A stretch of 64,000 nucleotides of DNA from Cognatishimia maritima (GCF_900129685.1 NZ_FQWM01000007.1:62001-126000); one strand, 5' to 3'; counted from the first letter of the stretch, positions 1-10,102 are shown. The notes: generated from the sequence alone by a model not told the origin. Translations and numbers: made by a program.

Positions 1-1532
1 TGTTAGTGCGCATGTCGGGGCGTGTGCCAGCGATATTGGCCGGCTTGGCTGCCCTATCGCTGATCGGGTGTATCTGGCTGACGCCGTCGATGCCAACGGC
101 GACGTTTTACCTGTTTCCATTCCGGGCGTGGGAGTTGTTGGCGGGGGTTCTGCTTGCCATCTTTTTGGCTGAAAGGCCCGCGCATGCTCTGCCGAGTTTG
201 GTTTCCTACATTGGACTTCTTTTGGTCCTCGTCTCGGTGCTGATCATACCAGCGGGCGGGGCATTTCCCGGCGCTTGGGCCTTGATGCCGGTGGTTGGGA
301 CGGTATTGCTTTTGGCAAATGTGACTTCGGCGAATGGCGTCAATCGCGGATTGGCGCATCCGTTACCTGTCTTCTTTGGCAAGATTTCTTATTCGCTCTA
401 CCTGTGGCATTGGCCGGTCTTTGTGCTGGCGCTTTACTACCGTGCTGAGTTTGCTTCGCCCTTAGAAACTCTGGGTTGGCTGACGGTCGCCTTCCTTCTG
501 TCGGTTCTGAGTTGGCGGTTTGTGGAACGGCCGGTGCGCGAGGCTCGAGCGCTATCGGCGCGCGCGGTTGTCGGCGGAACGGCTGTGGCAACGGTGGGGG
601 CACTGGCACTCGCCGGGATGATTTTCAAAAACGACGGCCTACAGACCCGGTTTTCTGACGAGGCGCAGGTGCATATCGCGGCCTCGGCGGATTTTTTGCA
701 GGATTGGAGCCGGTGTGAGATCGCGCCAGACGGCCCCTTCGCTGGGCTGGAACTTTGCCCCATTGGCCCTGAAGGCACGCCCGAGGTTCTGATCTGGGGA
801 GACAGCCATGTGCGCGCGCTGCGCGAGGGGCTGGACCTTGCCAGTTTGGAAGCTGGCGTGCCCGGTGTGATCATTTGGCGCGCTGGCTGTCCGCCATTCT
901 TTGGAATTGAGAAAGAAGAGACGGCCGCAACCCCCGCCCAAAACCGCGCTTGCGGGGATGCGAACCGCCAAATTGAGGTGGCTATGACCGAAATGGATCA
1001 GTTCCAGTCTGTCCTGCTGGTCGGGCGCTGGGCTTATTATTGGAACGGGCAGGGCGTCGGGCGAGATGCTGTGAATGAAATCCGCGTTTGGGCCTCCTCT
1101 GCACCGGATCAGAACCAGCAAGAGGCATTGACGCAGACGGCGCGTGACACGGTCGCGAAACTAGGCGCTGGCGGCGCGCAGGTTTTTGTTTTTCAGCAAC
1201 CGCCGGAGGTTGAAAACTACGACAGTCGCCATGCCGCACGGGCATTTGCGTTGAAGCACCTGCCGGGGTCGGTGGTCGACGAGGTCGCGCAAGATGTGGC
1301 CCGCGCTGATGTGGAGCGGCGACAGGGGACGGCGAACTCCCTTTGGGAGGGCCTGTCTGCCGGGGGGGCGATCAAAGCCTTGCAAAGTTGGGACGCCTTC
1401 TGTGTCGAAGGAAGCTGCAACGCTGTCATCGACGGCGTCGGGCAGTATTTTGACAACAACCACCTGACCAATCTGGCCGCTTTACGCATCCGCGCTGTCT
1501 TTGCCCCGCTTTTTGAGGCCACGCGCCCATGA
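1..1532 (+). CDS. Membrane acyltransferase (acyltransferase 3 / OafA-type) with C-terminal SGNH domain, 5' end outside window
   Basis: The reading frame is open at the left edge (the codon before the GTG at 6 is a sense codon), so this is the 3' part of a longer gene; full-length relatives are usually 620-660 residues and about 510 are present. The first ~200 residues are strongly hydrophobic, with the FGKISYSLYLWHWPVF signature of the last helices of acyltransferase 3 proteins near residue 125. The rest is a soluble domain with WGDSH (about residue 263) and DNNH near the C-terminus, which fit the Ser and Asp/His of an SGNH hydrolase fold. Proteins of this architecture move acyl groups, often acetyl, onto surface polysaccharides, with the SGNH domain in the periplasm. 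The stop overlaps the next start in ATGA, so it is probably co-transcribed and translationally coupled with the GMC oxidoreductase gene. The glycan substrate cannot be read from sequence. Confidence 0.9.
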   Translation, partial: LVRMSGRVPAILAGLAALSLIGCIWLTPSMPTATFYLFPFRAWELLAGVLLAIFLAERPAHALPSLVSYIGLLLVLVSVLIIPAGGAFPGAWALMPVVGTVLLLANVTSANGVNRGLAHPLPVFFGKISYSLYLWHWPVFVLALYYRAEFASPLETLGWLTVAFLLSVLSWRFVERPVREARALSARAVVGGTAVATVGALALAGMIFKNDGLQTRFSDEAQVHIAASADFLQDWSRCEIAPDGPFAGLELCPIGPEGTPEVLIWGDSHVRALREGLDLASLEAGVPGVIIWRAGCPPFFGIEKEETAATPAQNRACGDANRQIEVAMTEMDQFQSVLLVGRWAYYWNGQGVGRDAVNEIRVWASSAPDQNQQEALTQTARDTVAKLGAGGAQVFVFQQPPEVENYDSRHAARAFALKHLPGSVVDEVAQDVARADVERRQGTANSLWEGLSAGGAIKALQSWDAFCVEGSCNAVIDGVGQYFDNNHLTNLAALRIRAVFAPLFEATRP

Positions 1533-3091
1533 GCCATCCTCTGATCCAAGAGCATTGGGACGTCATTGTAGTCGGCGCTGGTTTGGGCGGTGGCACCGTA
1601 GGGCGCGCTTTGGCAGAGGTGGGCAAGAAGGTGCTCTTTGTCGAATTCGGCTCGGACGGGCACCGGATGGAGACCAACGGCCTGTCCGAAACGCCCTTGC
1701 CTGCCGCGCGGTTGGCACGGGGTTTGTGGCCATACCCGATGGAGGTGCAGGTCGATGGGCAAACCTCGCAAGTCTTTGCGCCCATCGGTGCTGGGGTGGG
1801 CGGGTCTTCGGTGTTTTATGCCGCCACACTTGAGCGACCTGAACCGCATGATCTTGAGGCCTCGCCAACGATGCCACATCCGACGGGGGGATGGCCCGTC
1901 AGCTTTCAAGACATGCAGTCATGGTATGACCGTGCTGCGCGGCAGTTTCAGGTTTATGGGACTGCAGATCCCTTGTCGGATCACGCGCCGGTCGAGTTGC
2001 GGGATGCGCCAGACTTCAATGAGGCCGAACGCGCCTTGGAAGAGGCGTTCGAGAAAGCAGGATTACATCCTTATCATGCGCATACGGCCATGGCGCAGGG
2101 GGCGGCGCATGACGATTGCCTTGGGCGCAGGTGTGCCAAGGACAACTGCAAAATGGATGGCCGATCTGCGGGGGTCGAGCCTGCGCTTGCGACGGGCCGC
2201 GCGTTTCTTTTGTCTGACGCGCGCGTTTCGAAATTGCTCGGGGATGCGCAAGCGATCAGCGGGGTCGAAATCCGGCATGGTGGTGAAACGCACATCCTGC
2301 GCGCCGATCAATACGTGCTGGCTGCAGGGGCTTTGGGATCGCCACGCGTTCTGCTGGCATCCGCCTCTGAAGCATGGCCAGACGGTGCAGGCAATGGGTC
2401 CGGTCTGGTCGGGCGCAATTTGATGTTTCACCTGAATGAGTTGTTCGCCATTTGGCCGGGCAGGGGTGTGCCTTCAATGGGGCCAACCAAAGCACTGTCG
2501 CTCCGGGATTTCTACAGCCATGACGGGCAACGGTTTGGCACCTTCCAAGCGATGGGGGTGCGGGCCTCCTATGGTGAAATTCATCACTACCTTTGTCAGA
2601 TGGCTGCGAAATCTGGGTTCGGGAGTGGCGCGCGCATGGGCCATCTGTTGCGCCTGCCGGCCGCCATGGCGGCGCGCCTTTTTGGCGAGGCGCAGATATT
2701 TGTCGGCCTTCTGGAGGATATGCCCTACGCAGAAAACCGTGTGGTCTTTGACCCAAAGACGCCGGATGTCATCAAGGTCGACTATCGTATCCATGACGAA
2801 TTGCGAGCGCGGCGTAAGGCGTTCAGGCGTCAAATCTTTCGGCGCACAAAGGGCTTGCGGCGGTTGCCCTTGGGCTGGGGACCGGAGCTGAATCTTGGCC
2901 ACCCCAGCGGGACTCTGCGATTTGGGGCTGATCCAAAGACATCTGTTCTGAATGCAGACTGCCGTGCGCATGATTTGCAGAACCTCTGGGTTGCCGATGC
3001 GTCGTTCATGCCAACTTCGATGGGGGTCAACCCCAGTCTGACGATTGCTGCCAACGCCCTGCGCGTGGCAGAGTGCATGATGAAAGCATAG
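1529..3091 (+). CDS. GMC-family FAD-dependent oxidoreductase
   Basis: This 520-residue protein begins with a dinucleotide-binding motif, VVGAGLGGG, near residue 13, as expected for FAD binding. It ends with the C-terminal domain of glucose-methanol-choline oxidoreductases: GHPSGTLRFG contains a candidate catalytic His, and VADASFMPTSMGVNPS carries the partner Asn. No secretion signal is visible, so it is probably cytoplasmic. The start overlaps the stop of the acyltransferase gene by 4 bases and the short-chain dehydrogenase gene follows after 8 bases, so the three look like one operon. Family members oxidise alcohols or sterol/sugar hydroxyls; the substrate here is unknown. Its company suggests modification of a sugar or lipid for the cell surface, but that is inference. 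Confidence 0.85.
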   Translation: MSHPLIQEHWDVIVVGAGLGGGTVGRALAEVGKKVLFVEFGSDGHRMETNGLSETPLPAARLARGLWPYPMEVQVDGQTSQVFAPIGAGVGGSSVFYAATLERPEPHDLEASPTMPHPTGGWPVSFQDMQSWYDRAARQFQVYGTADPLSDHAPVELRDAPDFNEAERALEEAFEKAGLHPYHAHTAMAQGAAHDDCLGRRCAKDNCKMDGRSAGVEPALATGRAFLLSDARVSKLLGDAQAISGVEIRHGGETHILRADQYVLAAGALGSPRVLLASASEAWPDGAGNGSGLVGRNLMFHLNELFAIWPGRGVPSMGPTKALSLRDFYSHDGQRFGTFQAMGVRASYGEIHHYLCQMAAKSGFGSGARMGHLLRLPAAMAARLFGEAQIFVGLLEDMPYAENRVVFDPKTPDVIKVDYRIHDELRARRKAFRRQIFRRTKGLRRLPLGWGPELNLGHPSGTLRFGADPKTSVLNADCRAHDLQNLWVADASFMPTSMGVNPSLTIAANALRVAECMMKA

Positions 3092-3099
3092 GGGGCGAG

Positions 3100-3870
3100 A
3101 TGCGGCTTACACCAGAAGATGGCGTGGCGGTTGTCACCGGCGGTGGCTCTGGCCTAGGGCGCGCGCTTGTGCTGCGTCTGTGCGCGCTGGGTTTCACTGT
3201 TGTTGCCATCGGACGACGTGAAGCGCCTTTGCTTGAAACGCAATCTTTGGCTGGCGAGCGTGTGGTGCCAATGGTGCTAGACGTGTCAGACAGCGATGCC
3301 GTGCGGCAGGGCTTTGAGAAGATCACCGACCAGCACGGGCAGATCGCCCTGCTGATCAACAATGCAGCGGTCTATCCGCAGCGGGATATTCTGGACGAAA
3401 CGCCGGAAAGCTACGCTCGGACCTGTGATATCAATTTCGGCGGTGTTGTGGCCTGTTCGATGGCGGCGCTTGACCAGATGACGAGACGCGGCTGGGGTCG
3501 CATTCTGAATGTCGCGACCTTTGCTGATCTTAACCCGCTGCCCGGCGCGTCGGCTTATTCGGTCTCCAAAGGGGCTGCGCGTATATTCACCCGCGCGCTG
3601 GTGGCGGATCTGGCGGATCGCTATCCGAATATCGTGATAAGCGATTGGATGCCGGGCATGCTGCGCACAGAGATGGGGCTGCCAGAGGGGTTGCCGCCTG
3701 AAGTCGCTGCGAAATGGGGAGTAGAGCTTGCTTTGCAGGTCGCGCCTGACCTTATGGGCACGACATTTGAGCAAGATCGAGAGATTCTGCCGCCGCGTGG
3801 ACTGAAAGGGAAAGTCAAAGACATGGTGACCTTTCGCAGGCGCAAACCTCGGGTTCTGTCGCCCGACTGA
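3100..3870 (+). CDS. Short-chain dehydrogenase/reductase (SDR)
   Basis: A 256-residue classical SDR. It has the N-terminal cofactor motif TGGGSGLG, the NNAA motif and the YSVSK active-site Tyr/Lys pair. At the position 13 residues before the Tyr, where most family members have Ser, this protein appears to have Thr (NVATFADL). The start is placed at ATG 3100 because GGGGGCGAG lies just before it and the conserved region begins a few residues later; a GTG 27 bases upstream would overlap the previous gene. It is the third gene of the acyltransferase-GMC-SDR run. It should interconvert an alcohol and a ketone with NAD(P)(H); substrate unknown. Confidence 0.85.
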   Translation: MRLTPEDGVAVVTGGGSGLGRALVLRLCALGFTVVAIGRREAPLLETQSLAGERVVPMVLDVSDSDAVRQGFEKITDQHGQIALLINNAAVYPQRDILDETPESYARTCDINFGGVVACSMAALDQMTRRGWGRILNVATFADLNPLPGASAYSVSKGAARIFTRALVADLADRYPNIVISDWMPGMLRTEMGLPEGLPPEVAAKWGVELALQVAPDLMGTTFEQDREILPPRGLKGKVKDMVTFRRRKPRVLSPD

Positions 3871-4080
3871 CAAACGCGCGCAGTCTGCGTTCGTGTGGCA
3901 ATTCAAAACAAAAGCGCTTTGGAAAGCGCCTTGCATTGCGCACATGTTGTTCTATGTTAGCGCTATCAGTATTGAGTCGTGTTATACTGCGAAGCGACAG
4001 TTGGCGGTTTCGCATGGCCCAAAAGACGTTACATAGCGGTGCTAGCTGCAAGCCCATCAAGCATTGCCCCGAGGAATATC
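3871..4080 (+). promoter_or_regulatory. zwf-edd-eda promoter region with two GCGC-centred palindromes
   Basis: The 210 bases before zwf hold a perfect 10-base palindrome AAAGCGCTTT at 3911-3920 and an imperfect 14-base palindrome TGTTAGCGCTATCA at 3955-3968. Their centres are 46 bases apart. Even-length palindromes centred on CG or GCGC are typical operators of LacI-family and GntR-type sugar regulators. A regulator of the Entner-Doudoroff genes binding here is inferred; no such regulator gene lies in the window. Confidence 0.5.
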
Positions 4081-5520
4081 ATGGTTTCAAGAGTCATCCC
4101 CGTTAAAGCATTCGATCTGGTCCTGTTTGGCGCGACTGGTGATCTGGCGCAGCGCAAGATTTGGCCGGGGTTGTTTCACCGCTTTGTCGCTGGGCAGTTC
4201 GATGAACACAGCCGCATTCTGGGCGTGTCCCGCTCTGACCTCGACCAAGCAGCCTTTCGCAAGAAAGTGGCGAAATCAATTGAAGACCCCAAGGCCGACA
4301 AAGACCTGATTGAGAAGTTCCTAGAGCATGTCGACTATATCTCTATCGACGCCACCGGAGAGCGCGGTTGGGATGCGCTTGCCCAAGCGGTACGGCCAGA
4401 TACGGTGCGGGCGTTTTACCTCTCTGTTGCGCCACGGTTCTTTGGCCCTATTGCGCGGCGGCTTGAGAAATTCGGCATTGCGACGCCTGATAGCCGGATC
4501 GTCGTGGAGAAGCCGTTTGGTCATGATCTGGAATCCGCCAAGACACTGAACGAAGAACTGCGCGCTTGTTTTCAAGAACATCAGATCTACCGGATCGACC
4601 ATTATCTTGGCAAAGAAACGGTTCAGAACCTGATGGCGCTTCGCTTTGCCAATTCGCTGTTTGAACCGCTGTGGAACTCTTCCCAGATCGACCATGTGCA
4701 GATCACCGTGGCCGAAAGCCTCTCGGTTGAGGGACGTGGGGAATATTACGATCAGTCCGGTGCAATGCGCGATATGGTGCAAAACCACCTGATGCAGCTG
4801 CTCTGTTTGACAGCGATGGAGCCGCCGTCAAAGTTCACGCCGAACGCGGTGCGCAACGAAAAGCTAAAGGTGATCGAGGCGCTGGAGCCTGTGCCACCAA
4901 GTGACATCGCGCGCGGCCAATACCGGGCGTTTGGCGAGCAAGGCAGCTATCGCGACCACTCGGGCAACCCCGACAGCACGACCGAAAGCTTTATCGCGAT
5001 GAAGGTCGAAGTTGCCAACTGGCGCTGGGCCGGGACACCGTTTTATCTGCGCACTGGCAAATGCCTGCGCCAGCGGCTATCAGAGATTGCCGTTTTCTTC
5101 CGCAATCCGCCGCACATGATTTTTCCCGGCGCTGAAACGCCGCAAGGCAACGTTTTGGTTATTCGGTTGCAGCCTGACGAAGGCATGACGTTGCACACAA
5201 CGATCAAAGATCCCGGACCGGGCGGCATGCGGCTGACCGAAGCGTCGTTGGATATGACCTTTGCGGACAGTCTGAAAGGGTCTGAGCAGCCGCAGGACGC
5301 ATATGAACGGCTGATCATGGACGTGATCCGTGGCGATCAGACGCTGTTTATGCGGGGCGACGAAGTCGAAAGCGCGTGGGCTTGGGCAGACCCGATTATC
5401 GCGGGCTGGACCGAGCGGAAAACGAAGCCACAGCAATATGATGTCGGCAGCGCAGGGCCGGAAGACGCGCTGCTGTTGATGCACAAAGATGGGCGTCGCT
5501 GGCGCTCGATTGGCGCGTAA
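4081..5520 (+). CDS. zwf: Glucose-6-phosphate 1-dehydrogenase
   Basis: A 479-residue protein, normal for the family. It carries the N-terminal NADP motif GATGDLAQRK, the substrate motif EKPFGHD, and the active-site signature RIDHYLGKE with the catalytic His. It oxidises glucose 6-phosphate to 6-phosphogluconolactone in the cytoplasm. The start is ATG 4081, preceded by GAGGA; an in-frame GTG 102 bases upstream gives a non-conserved extension. It is the first gene of zwf-edd-eda, which together form the Entner-Doudoroff route to pyruvate and glyceraldehyde 3-phosphate. No phosphogluconolactonase gene sits between zwf and edd. Confidence 0.97.
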   Translation: MVSRVIPVKAFDLVLFGATGDLAQRKIWPGLFHRFVAGQFDEHSRILGVSRSDLDQAAFRKKVAKSIEDPKADKDLIEKFLEHVDYISIDATGERGWDALAQAVRPDTVRAFYLSVAPRFFGPIARRLEKFGIATPDSRIVVEKPFGHDLESAKTLNEELRACFQEHQIYRIDHYLGKETVQNLMALRFANSLFEPLWNSSQIDHVQITVAESLSVEGRGEYYDQSGAMRDMVQNHLMQLLCLTAMEPPSKFTPNAVRNEKLKVIEALEPVPPSDIARGQYRAFGEQGSYRDHSGNPDSTTESFIAMKVEVANWRWAGTPFYLRTGKCLRQRLSEIAVFFRNPPHMIFPGAETPQGNVLVIRLQPDEGMTLHTTIKDPGPGGMRLTEASLDMTFADSLKGSEQPQDAYERLIMDVIRGDQTLFMRGDEVESAWAWADPIIAGWTERKTKPQQYDVGSAGPEDALLLMHKDGRRWRSIGA

Positions 5521-5538
5521 CGCGCGGGGAGAGTTGAG

Positions 5539-7347
5539 ATGAGTTTGAATGACACGCTGAAAGCTGTAACGGACCGGATTATCGCGCGCAGTGAAGACAC
5601 GCGTCGCCCCTATCTGGATCGTATGGCTGCTGCCAACTCCAAAGGCCCAAGTCGCGCGCATCTGTCTTGTTCGGGGCAGGCGCATGCCTATGCCGGCGCG
5701 GGCGAGGATCAATCCGCACTTGCGACCGGCAGCGCTGGCAATCTGGGGATTGTGACCGCCTATAACGATATGCTTTCGGCCCACCAGCCCTTTGAACGCT
5801 ATCCAACGCTGATCCGCGATGCGGTGCGCGCAGCCGGTGGCACCGCACAGGTTGCTGGCGGCGTGCCTGCCATGTGTGACGGGGTCACGCAGGGCGAGGC
5901 GGGTATGGAGCTAAGCCTGTTTTCGCGGGATGTCATCGCCATGGCCACGGGCATTGCCATGAGCCACAACACCTTTGATGCGGCGGTCTATTTGGGCGTT
6001 TGCGATAAGATCGTACCGGGCCTGATCATCGGTGCGCAGGCCTTTGGACACCTGCCTTCGGTTTTTGTGCCTGCGGGGCCAATGACCAGCGGCATTTCCA
6101 ACGACGAAAAGGCGATGGTGCGTCAGCAGTATGCCAAAGGCGAAGTCGGGCGCGAGGCATTGATGGCGTCTGAAATGGCGGCCTATCATGGTCCGGGCAC
6201 CTGCACGTTTTATGGCACCGCCAACACCAACCAGATGTTGATGGAGTTCATGGGGCTGCACTTGCCAGGGTCGTCTTTCGTGACGCCGAACACGGAATTG
6301 CGGGACGAATTGACCAAAGAAGCCGCGCGTCGGGCGCTGTCGCTCTCGGCTTTGGGCAATAACTATACGCCGACCTGCGACATCCTTGATGAAAAAGCCT
6401 TTGCCAATGGCATCGTCGGGCTGATGGCAACCGGTGGCTCCACCAACCTTCTGATCCACCTGCTGGCCATGGCGCGGGCAGGGGGTATTGTGCTGGATTG
6501 GCAGGACTTTTCTGCCCTGTCAGCCGTGGTTCCCTTGCTGGCGCGCGTCTATCCAAATGGTTTGGCGGATGTGAACCATTTCCACGCCGCTGGTGGCTTG
6601 GGTTATATGATCGGCGAACTGTTGAACGGGGGCCTTCTGCACCCAGACACCAAAACCATCGCGGGAGAGGGGCTGGAAAACTACACCAGCGAGCCTTTCT
6701 TGGGCGATGATGGGCTGACATGGCGTCCGGGCACCAAAGTGTCGCTGAACGATAAGATCGTGCGCCCGTTGTCTGATCCGTTCCAAGAAAACGGCGGCCT
6801 CTCGCATTTGAACGGCAACCTCGGCACCGGAGTGATGAAGATTTCAGCGGTTGCGCCAGAACATCGTGTCGTTGAGGCACCCGTACGGGTTTTCCATACA
6901 CAAGACGCGGCCAAAGACGCCTTCAAAGCAGGCGAAATGACAGGGGATGTCATTCTTGTGGTGCGGTTCCAGGGACCAAAGGCCAACGGTATGCCCGAAC
7001 TGCATAGCCTGACGCCGCTTTTGCAGATCATGCAGGGACGCGGCCAAAAGGTGGCTTTGGTCACCGACGGGCGCATGTCCGGTGCCTCTGGCAAAGTGCC
7101 GTCGGCCATCCACGTCTGCCCAGAAGCGCTGGACGGCGGTCCGATTGCATATTTGCAGGATGGCGATATGGTGCGCGTCGACGCAGTTGCGGGCACGCTC
7201 GAAGTTCTCACTGAAGGCGTGTTTGACCGCGCCCCGGCGCAGGCCGACCTTAGCGGCAATGAAGCCGGGGTTGGACGCGAACTGTTCACAGCATTCCGTG
7301 CCTCGGTTGGCTCTGCCAATCAGGGTGCCTCAGTTTTCGGAGCCTAA
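5539..7347 (+). CDS. edd: Phosphogluconate dehydratase
   Basis: A 602-residue member of the IlvD/Edd dehydratase family, close to the usual Edd length. The motifs [20 protein letters not shown] and [11 protein letters not shown] are diagnostic of Edd rather than IlvD. It converts 6-phosphogluconate to 2-keto-3-deoxy-6-phosphogluconate and is expected to hold an oxygen-sensitive Fe-S cluster. It starts 18 bases after zwf with a purine-rich GGGGAGAG ribosome site and is followed 5 bases later by eda. Confidence 0.97.
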   Translation: MSLNDTLKAVTDRIIARSEDTRRPYLDRMAAANSKGPSRAHLSCSGQAHAYAGAGEDQSALATGSAGNLGIVTAYNDMLSAHQPFERYPTLIRDAVRAAGGTAQVAGGVPAMCDGVTQGEAGMELSLFSRDVIAMATGIAMSHNTFDAAVYLGVCDKIVPGLIIGAQAFGHLPSVFVPAGPMTSGISNDEKAMVRQQYAKGEVGREALMASEMAAYHGPGTCTFYGTANTNQMLMEFMGLHLPGSSFVTPNTELRDELTKEAARRALSLSALGNNYTPTCDILDEKAFANGIVGLMATGGSTNLLIHLLAMARAGGIVLDWQDFSALSAVVPLLARVYPNGLADVNHFHAAGGLGYMIGELLNGGLLHPDTKTIAGEGLENYTSEPFLGDDGLTWRPGTKVSLNDKIVRPLSDPFQENGGLSHLNGNLGTGVMKISAVAPEHRVVEAPVRVFHTQDAAKDAFKAGEMTGDVILVVRFQGPKANGMPELHSLTPLLQIMQGRGQKVALVTDGRMSGASGKVPSAIHVCPEALDGGPIAYLQDGDMVRVDAVAGTLEVLTEGVFDRAPAQADLSGNEAGVGRELFTAFRASVGSANQGASVFGA

Positions 7348-7352
7348 AGACG

Positions 7353-8000
7353 ATGACCATCACCCCAACCCAAGCCAGCGCGCAGGCGCGCGAAATCTGC
7401 GAATTGGCCCCGATTGTGCCGGTGCTCGTTGTGCATGACGTGGCCCATGCGCGGCCCTTGGCGGAAGCGCTTGTTGCCGGTGGTCTGCCTGCGCTTGAAG
7501 TGACATTGCGCACGCCTGCCGCTTTGGACGTGATCCGTGAAATGGCACAGGTGGAAGGCGGCGTTGTCGGGGCAGGCACCTTGCTGACGCCCGCAGATGT
7601 GAAAGCCGCCAAGGAAGCGGGTGCGAAATTTGGCGTGTCGCCGGGCGCGACGGACAAATTGCTGGATGCCTGCGAAGCGGAAGACCTACCCACACTTCCG
7701 GGCGTGGCAACTTCTTCTGAAGCGATGAAGATGCTGGAGCGAGGCTATACCATGCTCAAGTTCTTCCCGGCAGAAGCAAACGGCGGCGCGCCCGCGCTGA
7801 AAGCCATCGGTGCGCCTTTGCCGCAGATTTCATTCTGCCCAACAGGCGGCGTCAGCCCGCAGAACGCGAACAGCTATCTGTCGCTGCCTAATGTTGTCTG
7901 CGCTGGCGGCAGCTGGGTTGCACCATCGGACCTCGTGAAAAAGGGCGATTGGAAAGCGATCGAAGAACTCGCGCGCGAAGCCAGCCAACTGTCGCGCTAA
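7353..8000 (+). CDS. eda: KDPG aldolase (2-dehydro-3-deoxyphosphogluconate aldolase)
   Basis: A 215-residue class I aldolase of the KDPG/KHG family. GAGTLLTP, the Schiff-base Lys in LKFFPAE, and CPTGGVSP at the phosphate site are all present. It splits KDPG to pyruvate and glyceraldehyde 3-phosphate, completing the Entner-Doudoroff pathway begun by the two upstream genes. It is the last gene of the operon: a terminator-like hairpin follows 28 bases after the stop. Confidence 0.96.
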   Translation: MTITPTQASAQAREICELAPIVPVLVVHDVAHARPLAEALVAGGLPALEVTLRTPAALDVIREMAQVEGGVVGAGTLLTPADVKAAKEAGAKFGVSPGATDKLLDACEAEDLPTLPGVATSSEAMKMLERGYTMLKFFPAEANGGAPALKAIGAPLPQISFCPTGGVSPQNANSYLSLPNVVCAGGSWVAPSDLVKKGDWKAIEELAREASQLSR

Positions 8001-8027
8001 GCCAAAAGCGAATGACATTTCAAAAAC

Positions 8028-8062
8028 GGGGTGGAATTCGCAAGATTCCGCCCCATTTCACT
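8028..8062 (+). terminator. Terminator after eda
   Basis: GGGGTGGAAT (8028-8037) pairs with ATTCCGCCCC (8045-8054) across a 7-base loop, with a single G-T wobble. It is followed by a short, T-containing stretch. It sits directly behind eda. Confidence 0.7.
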
Positions 8063-8133
8063 TGCAAATCTTTCGTCGGGGTGGCACCCGGTGGGGCCAG
8101 ACAAACCACACGTAGACCTTAGAGGATAGCGAT

Positions 8134-9987
8134 ATGCCCGATCTTCGTTCCAAGACTTCGACCTTTGGCCGCCGGATGGCCGCTGCTCGTGCGCTGTGGC
8201 GTGCGACTGGGATGAAAACAGAAGACTTTGGAAAGCCGATTGTCGCGGTCGTGAACTCTTTCACCGAGTTCGTGCCGGGTCACGTGCACCTGAAGGACAT
8301 GGGCCAACTGGTCGCGCGCGAGATTGAAAAAGCGGGTGGTGTTGCCAAAGAAATGAACACCATCGCCGTGGATGACGGTATCGCCATGGGCCACGACGGC
8401 ATGCTGTATTCCCTGCCGTCCCGTGAAGTCATAGCGGATTCCGTTGAATATATGGCGAATGCGCACTGCGCGGACGCGCTGGTTTGTATCTCCAACTGTG
8501 ACAAGATCACTCCGGGCATGCTGATGGCCGCGATGCGCCTGAACATCCCAGCCGTGTTCGTTTCCGGCGGTCCGATGGAAGCCGGTAAGGTGATCCTGAA
8601 AGACGGCGAGCACAAAGCCGACCTCGTGACCGCCATCGTAGGGGCGACCGACACAGACCGCAGCATGGAAGAGGTCGAGAAACTTGAACGGTCGGCCTGC
8701 CCAACCTGTGGGTCATGCTCTGGCATGTTCACTGCGAACTCGATGAACTGTCTGGCCGAAGCACTGGGTCTGGCATTGCCGGGCAATGGCTCTTTGCTGG
8801 CGACCCATTCCAAACGCGAAGCTTTGTTCAAAGAGGCCGGTCACAAGATCATCGAACTTTGCGAACGCTGGTACAAAGACGGCGACGAAACCGCGCTGCC
8901 GCGTGGTATCGCAAACTTCAAAGCGTTCGAGAACGCCATGGCGCTGGATATCGCGATGGGCGGGTCCACCAACACCGTTCTGCACCTTCTGGCGATTGCG
9001 CATGAGGGCGAGATTGATTTCACCATGGCGGACATGGATCGCCTGAGCCGTCAGATCCCTCACCTCTGTAAGGTCGCGCCCTCCACGCCGAAGTATCACA
9101 TGGAAGACGTGCACCGCGCGGGCGGCATCGCGCGTATTCTGGGTGAGCTGGATCGCGAGGGCAAAATCCACCGCGAAGTGGCCACCGTGCATGAACGCAC
9201 CATGGGTGAGTTCATCGACAAATGGGACGTGCGCCGCGAAAGCGCCGGCAACGAAGCGCGTGATCTGTTCATTGCTGCGCCCGGCGGCGTTCGGACAACG
9301 CAGGCCTTTAGCCAATCCCGGATGTACACAGACTTGGATCTGGACACAGAAGACGGCTGCGTGCGTGATTTCGCGCACGCTTACTCCGAAGAAGGCGGAC
9401 TTTGCGTGTTGTTCGGCAATATTGCAGAACAGGGTTGTATCCTGAAAACCGCGGGCGTGATCAAAGAAATGTATGAATTCGAAGGCACCGCAAAGGTCTT
9501 TGAATCCATGGAAGACGCCATGCACGGCATCTTGCAGAACGAAGTGCAGCCCTATTCTGTTGTGGTGATCCGCTACGAAGGCCCAAAGGGTGGGCCGGGT
9601 ATGCAGGAAATGCTTTACCCAACCGCCTATCTGAAGTCGAAAAAGCTTGATACGACCTGTGCTCTGCTAACAGACGGTCGTTTCTCTGGTGGCACAGCGG
9701 GCCTGTCTATCGGCCACGCCTCGCCTGAGGCAGCTGAAAAGGGTGTGATCGCGTTGGTAGAAGATGGCGACAAGATCAAGATCTCGGTGCCAAACCGGAC
9801 AATCCATCTGGATGTCAGCGATGAAGAACTTGAGCGTCGCCGCGCCAATCACCCGCAGGCAGACAAAAAAGTCTGGAAAGCCGTTGGTCGCCCACGTGCC
9901 GTATCCAAAGCACTAAAGGTCTATGCAGCCCATGTTGCCAACGCCTCGCTCGGTGCGGTGCGCATGATTGACGAAGACGACGACTAA
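8134..9987 (+). CDS. ilvD: Dihydroxy-acid dehydratase
   Basis: A 617-residue enzyme of the long (E. coli-like) IlvD type. It has the Fe-S cysteine motifs [10 protein letters not shown] and [18 protein letters not shown], plus [20 protein letters not shown] near the C-terminus. It dehydrates 2,3-dihydroxy-isovalerate and 2,3-dihydroxy-3-methylvalerate in valine and isoleucine biosynthesis. It stands alone between two terminators; ilvC is far away in the window (56121-57143), so the ilv genes are scattered. It is a paralogue of the nearby edd. Confidence 0.97.
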   Translation: MPDLRSKTSTFGRRMAAARALWRATGMKTEDFGKPIVAVVNSFTEFVPGHVHLKDMGQLVAREIEKAGGVAKEMNTIAVDDGIAMGHDGMLYSLPSREVIADSVEYMANAHCADALVCISNCDKITPGMLMAAMRLNIPAVFVSGGPMEAGKVILKDGEHKADLVTAIVGATDTDRSMEEVEKLERSACPTCGSCSGMFTANSMNCLAEALGLALPGNGSLLATHSKREALFKEAGHKIIELCERWYKDGDETALPRGIANFKAFENAMALDIAMGGSTNTVLHLLAIAHEGEIDFTMADMDRLSRQIPHLCKVAPSTPKYHMEDVHRAGGIARILGELDREGKIHREVATVHERTMGEFIDKWDVRRESAGNEARDLFIAAPGGVRTTQAFSQSRMYTDLDLDTEDGCVRDFAHAYSEEGGLCVLFGNIAEQGCILKTAGVIKEMYEFEGTAKVFESMEDAMHGILQNEVQPYSVVVIRYEGPKGGPGMQEMLYPTAYLKSKKLDTTCALLTDGRFSGGTAGLSIGHASPEAAEKGVIALVEDGDKIKISVPNRTIHLDVSDEELERRRANHPQADKKVWKAVGRPRAVSKALKVYAAHVANASLGAVRMIDEDDD

Positions 9988-9995
9988 AGTGTTGA

Positions 9996-10070
9996 AACAG
10001 AGCGGCCTTTCGCAAGGGCGCTCTGAACACTGATGGACAAAAAAATGGGGCGCATGGGCGCCCCGTTTTG
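9996..10070. terminator. Terminator hairpins between ilvD and the DUF1127-like gene
   Basis: Two hairpins. AGAGCGGCCTT with AAGGGCGCTCT lies directly after ilvD. GGGGCGC (10047-10053) with GCGCCCC (10058-10064) is followed by GTTTTGTTT on the plus strand and preceded by a run of A, so it can terminate in both directions between two convergent genes. Confidence 0.8.
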
Positions 10071-10102
10071 TTTGGATGTCATTTGCTCAATGACCCGCCA
10101 GA

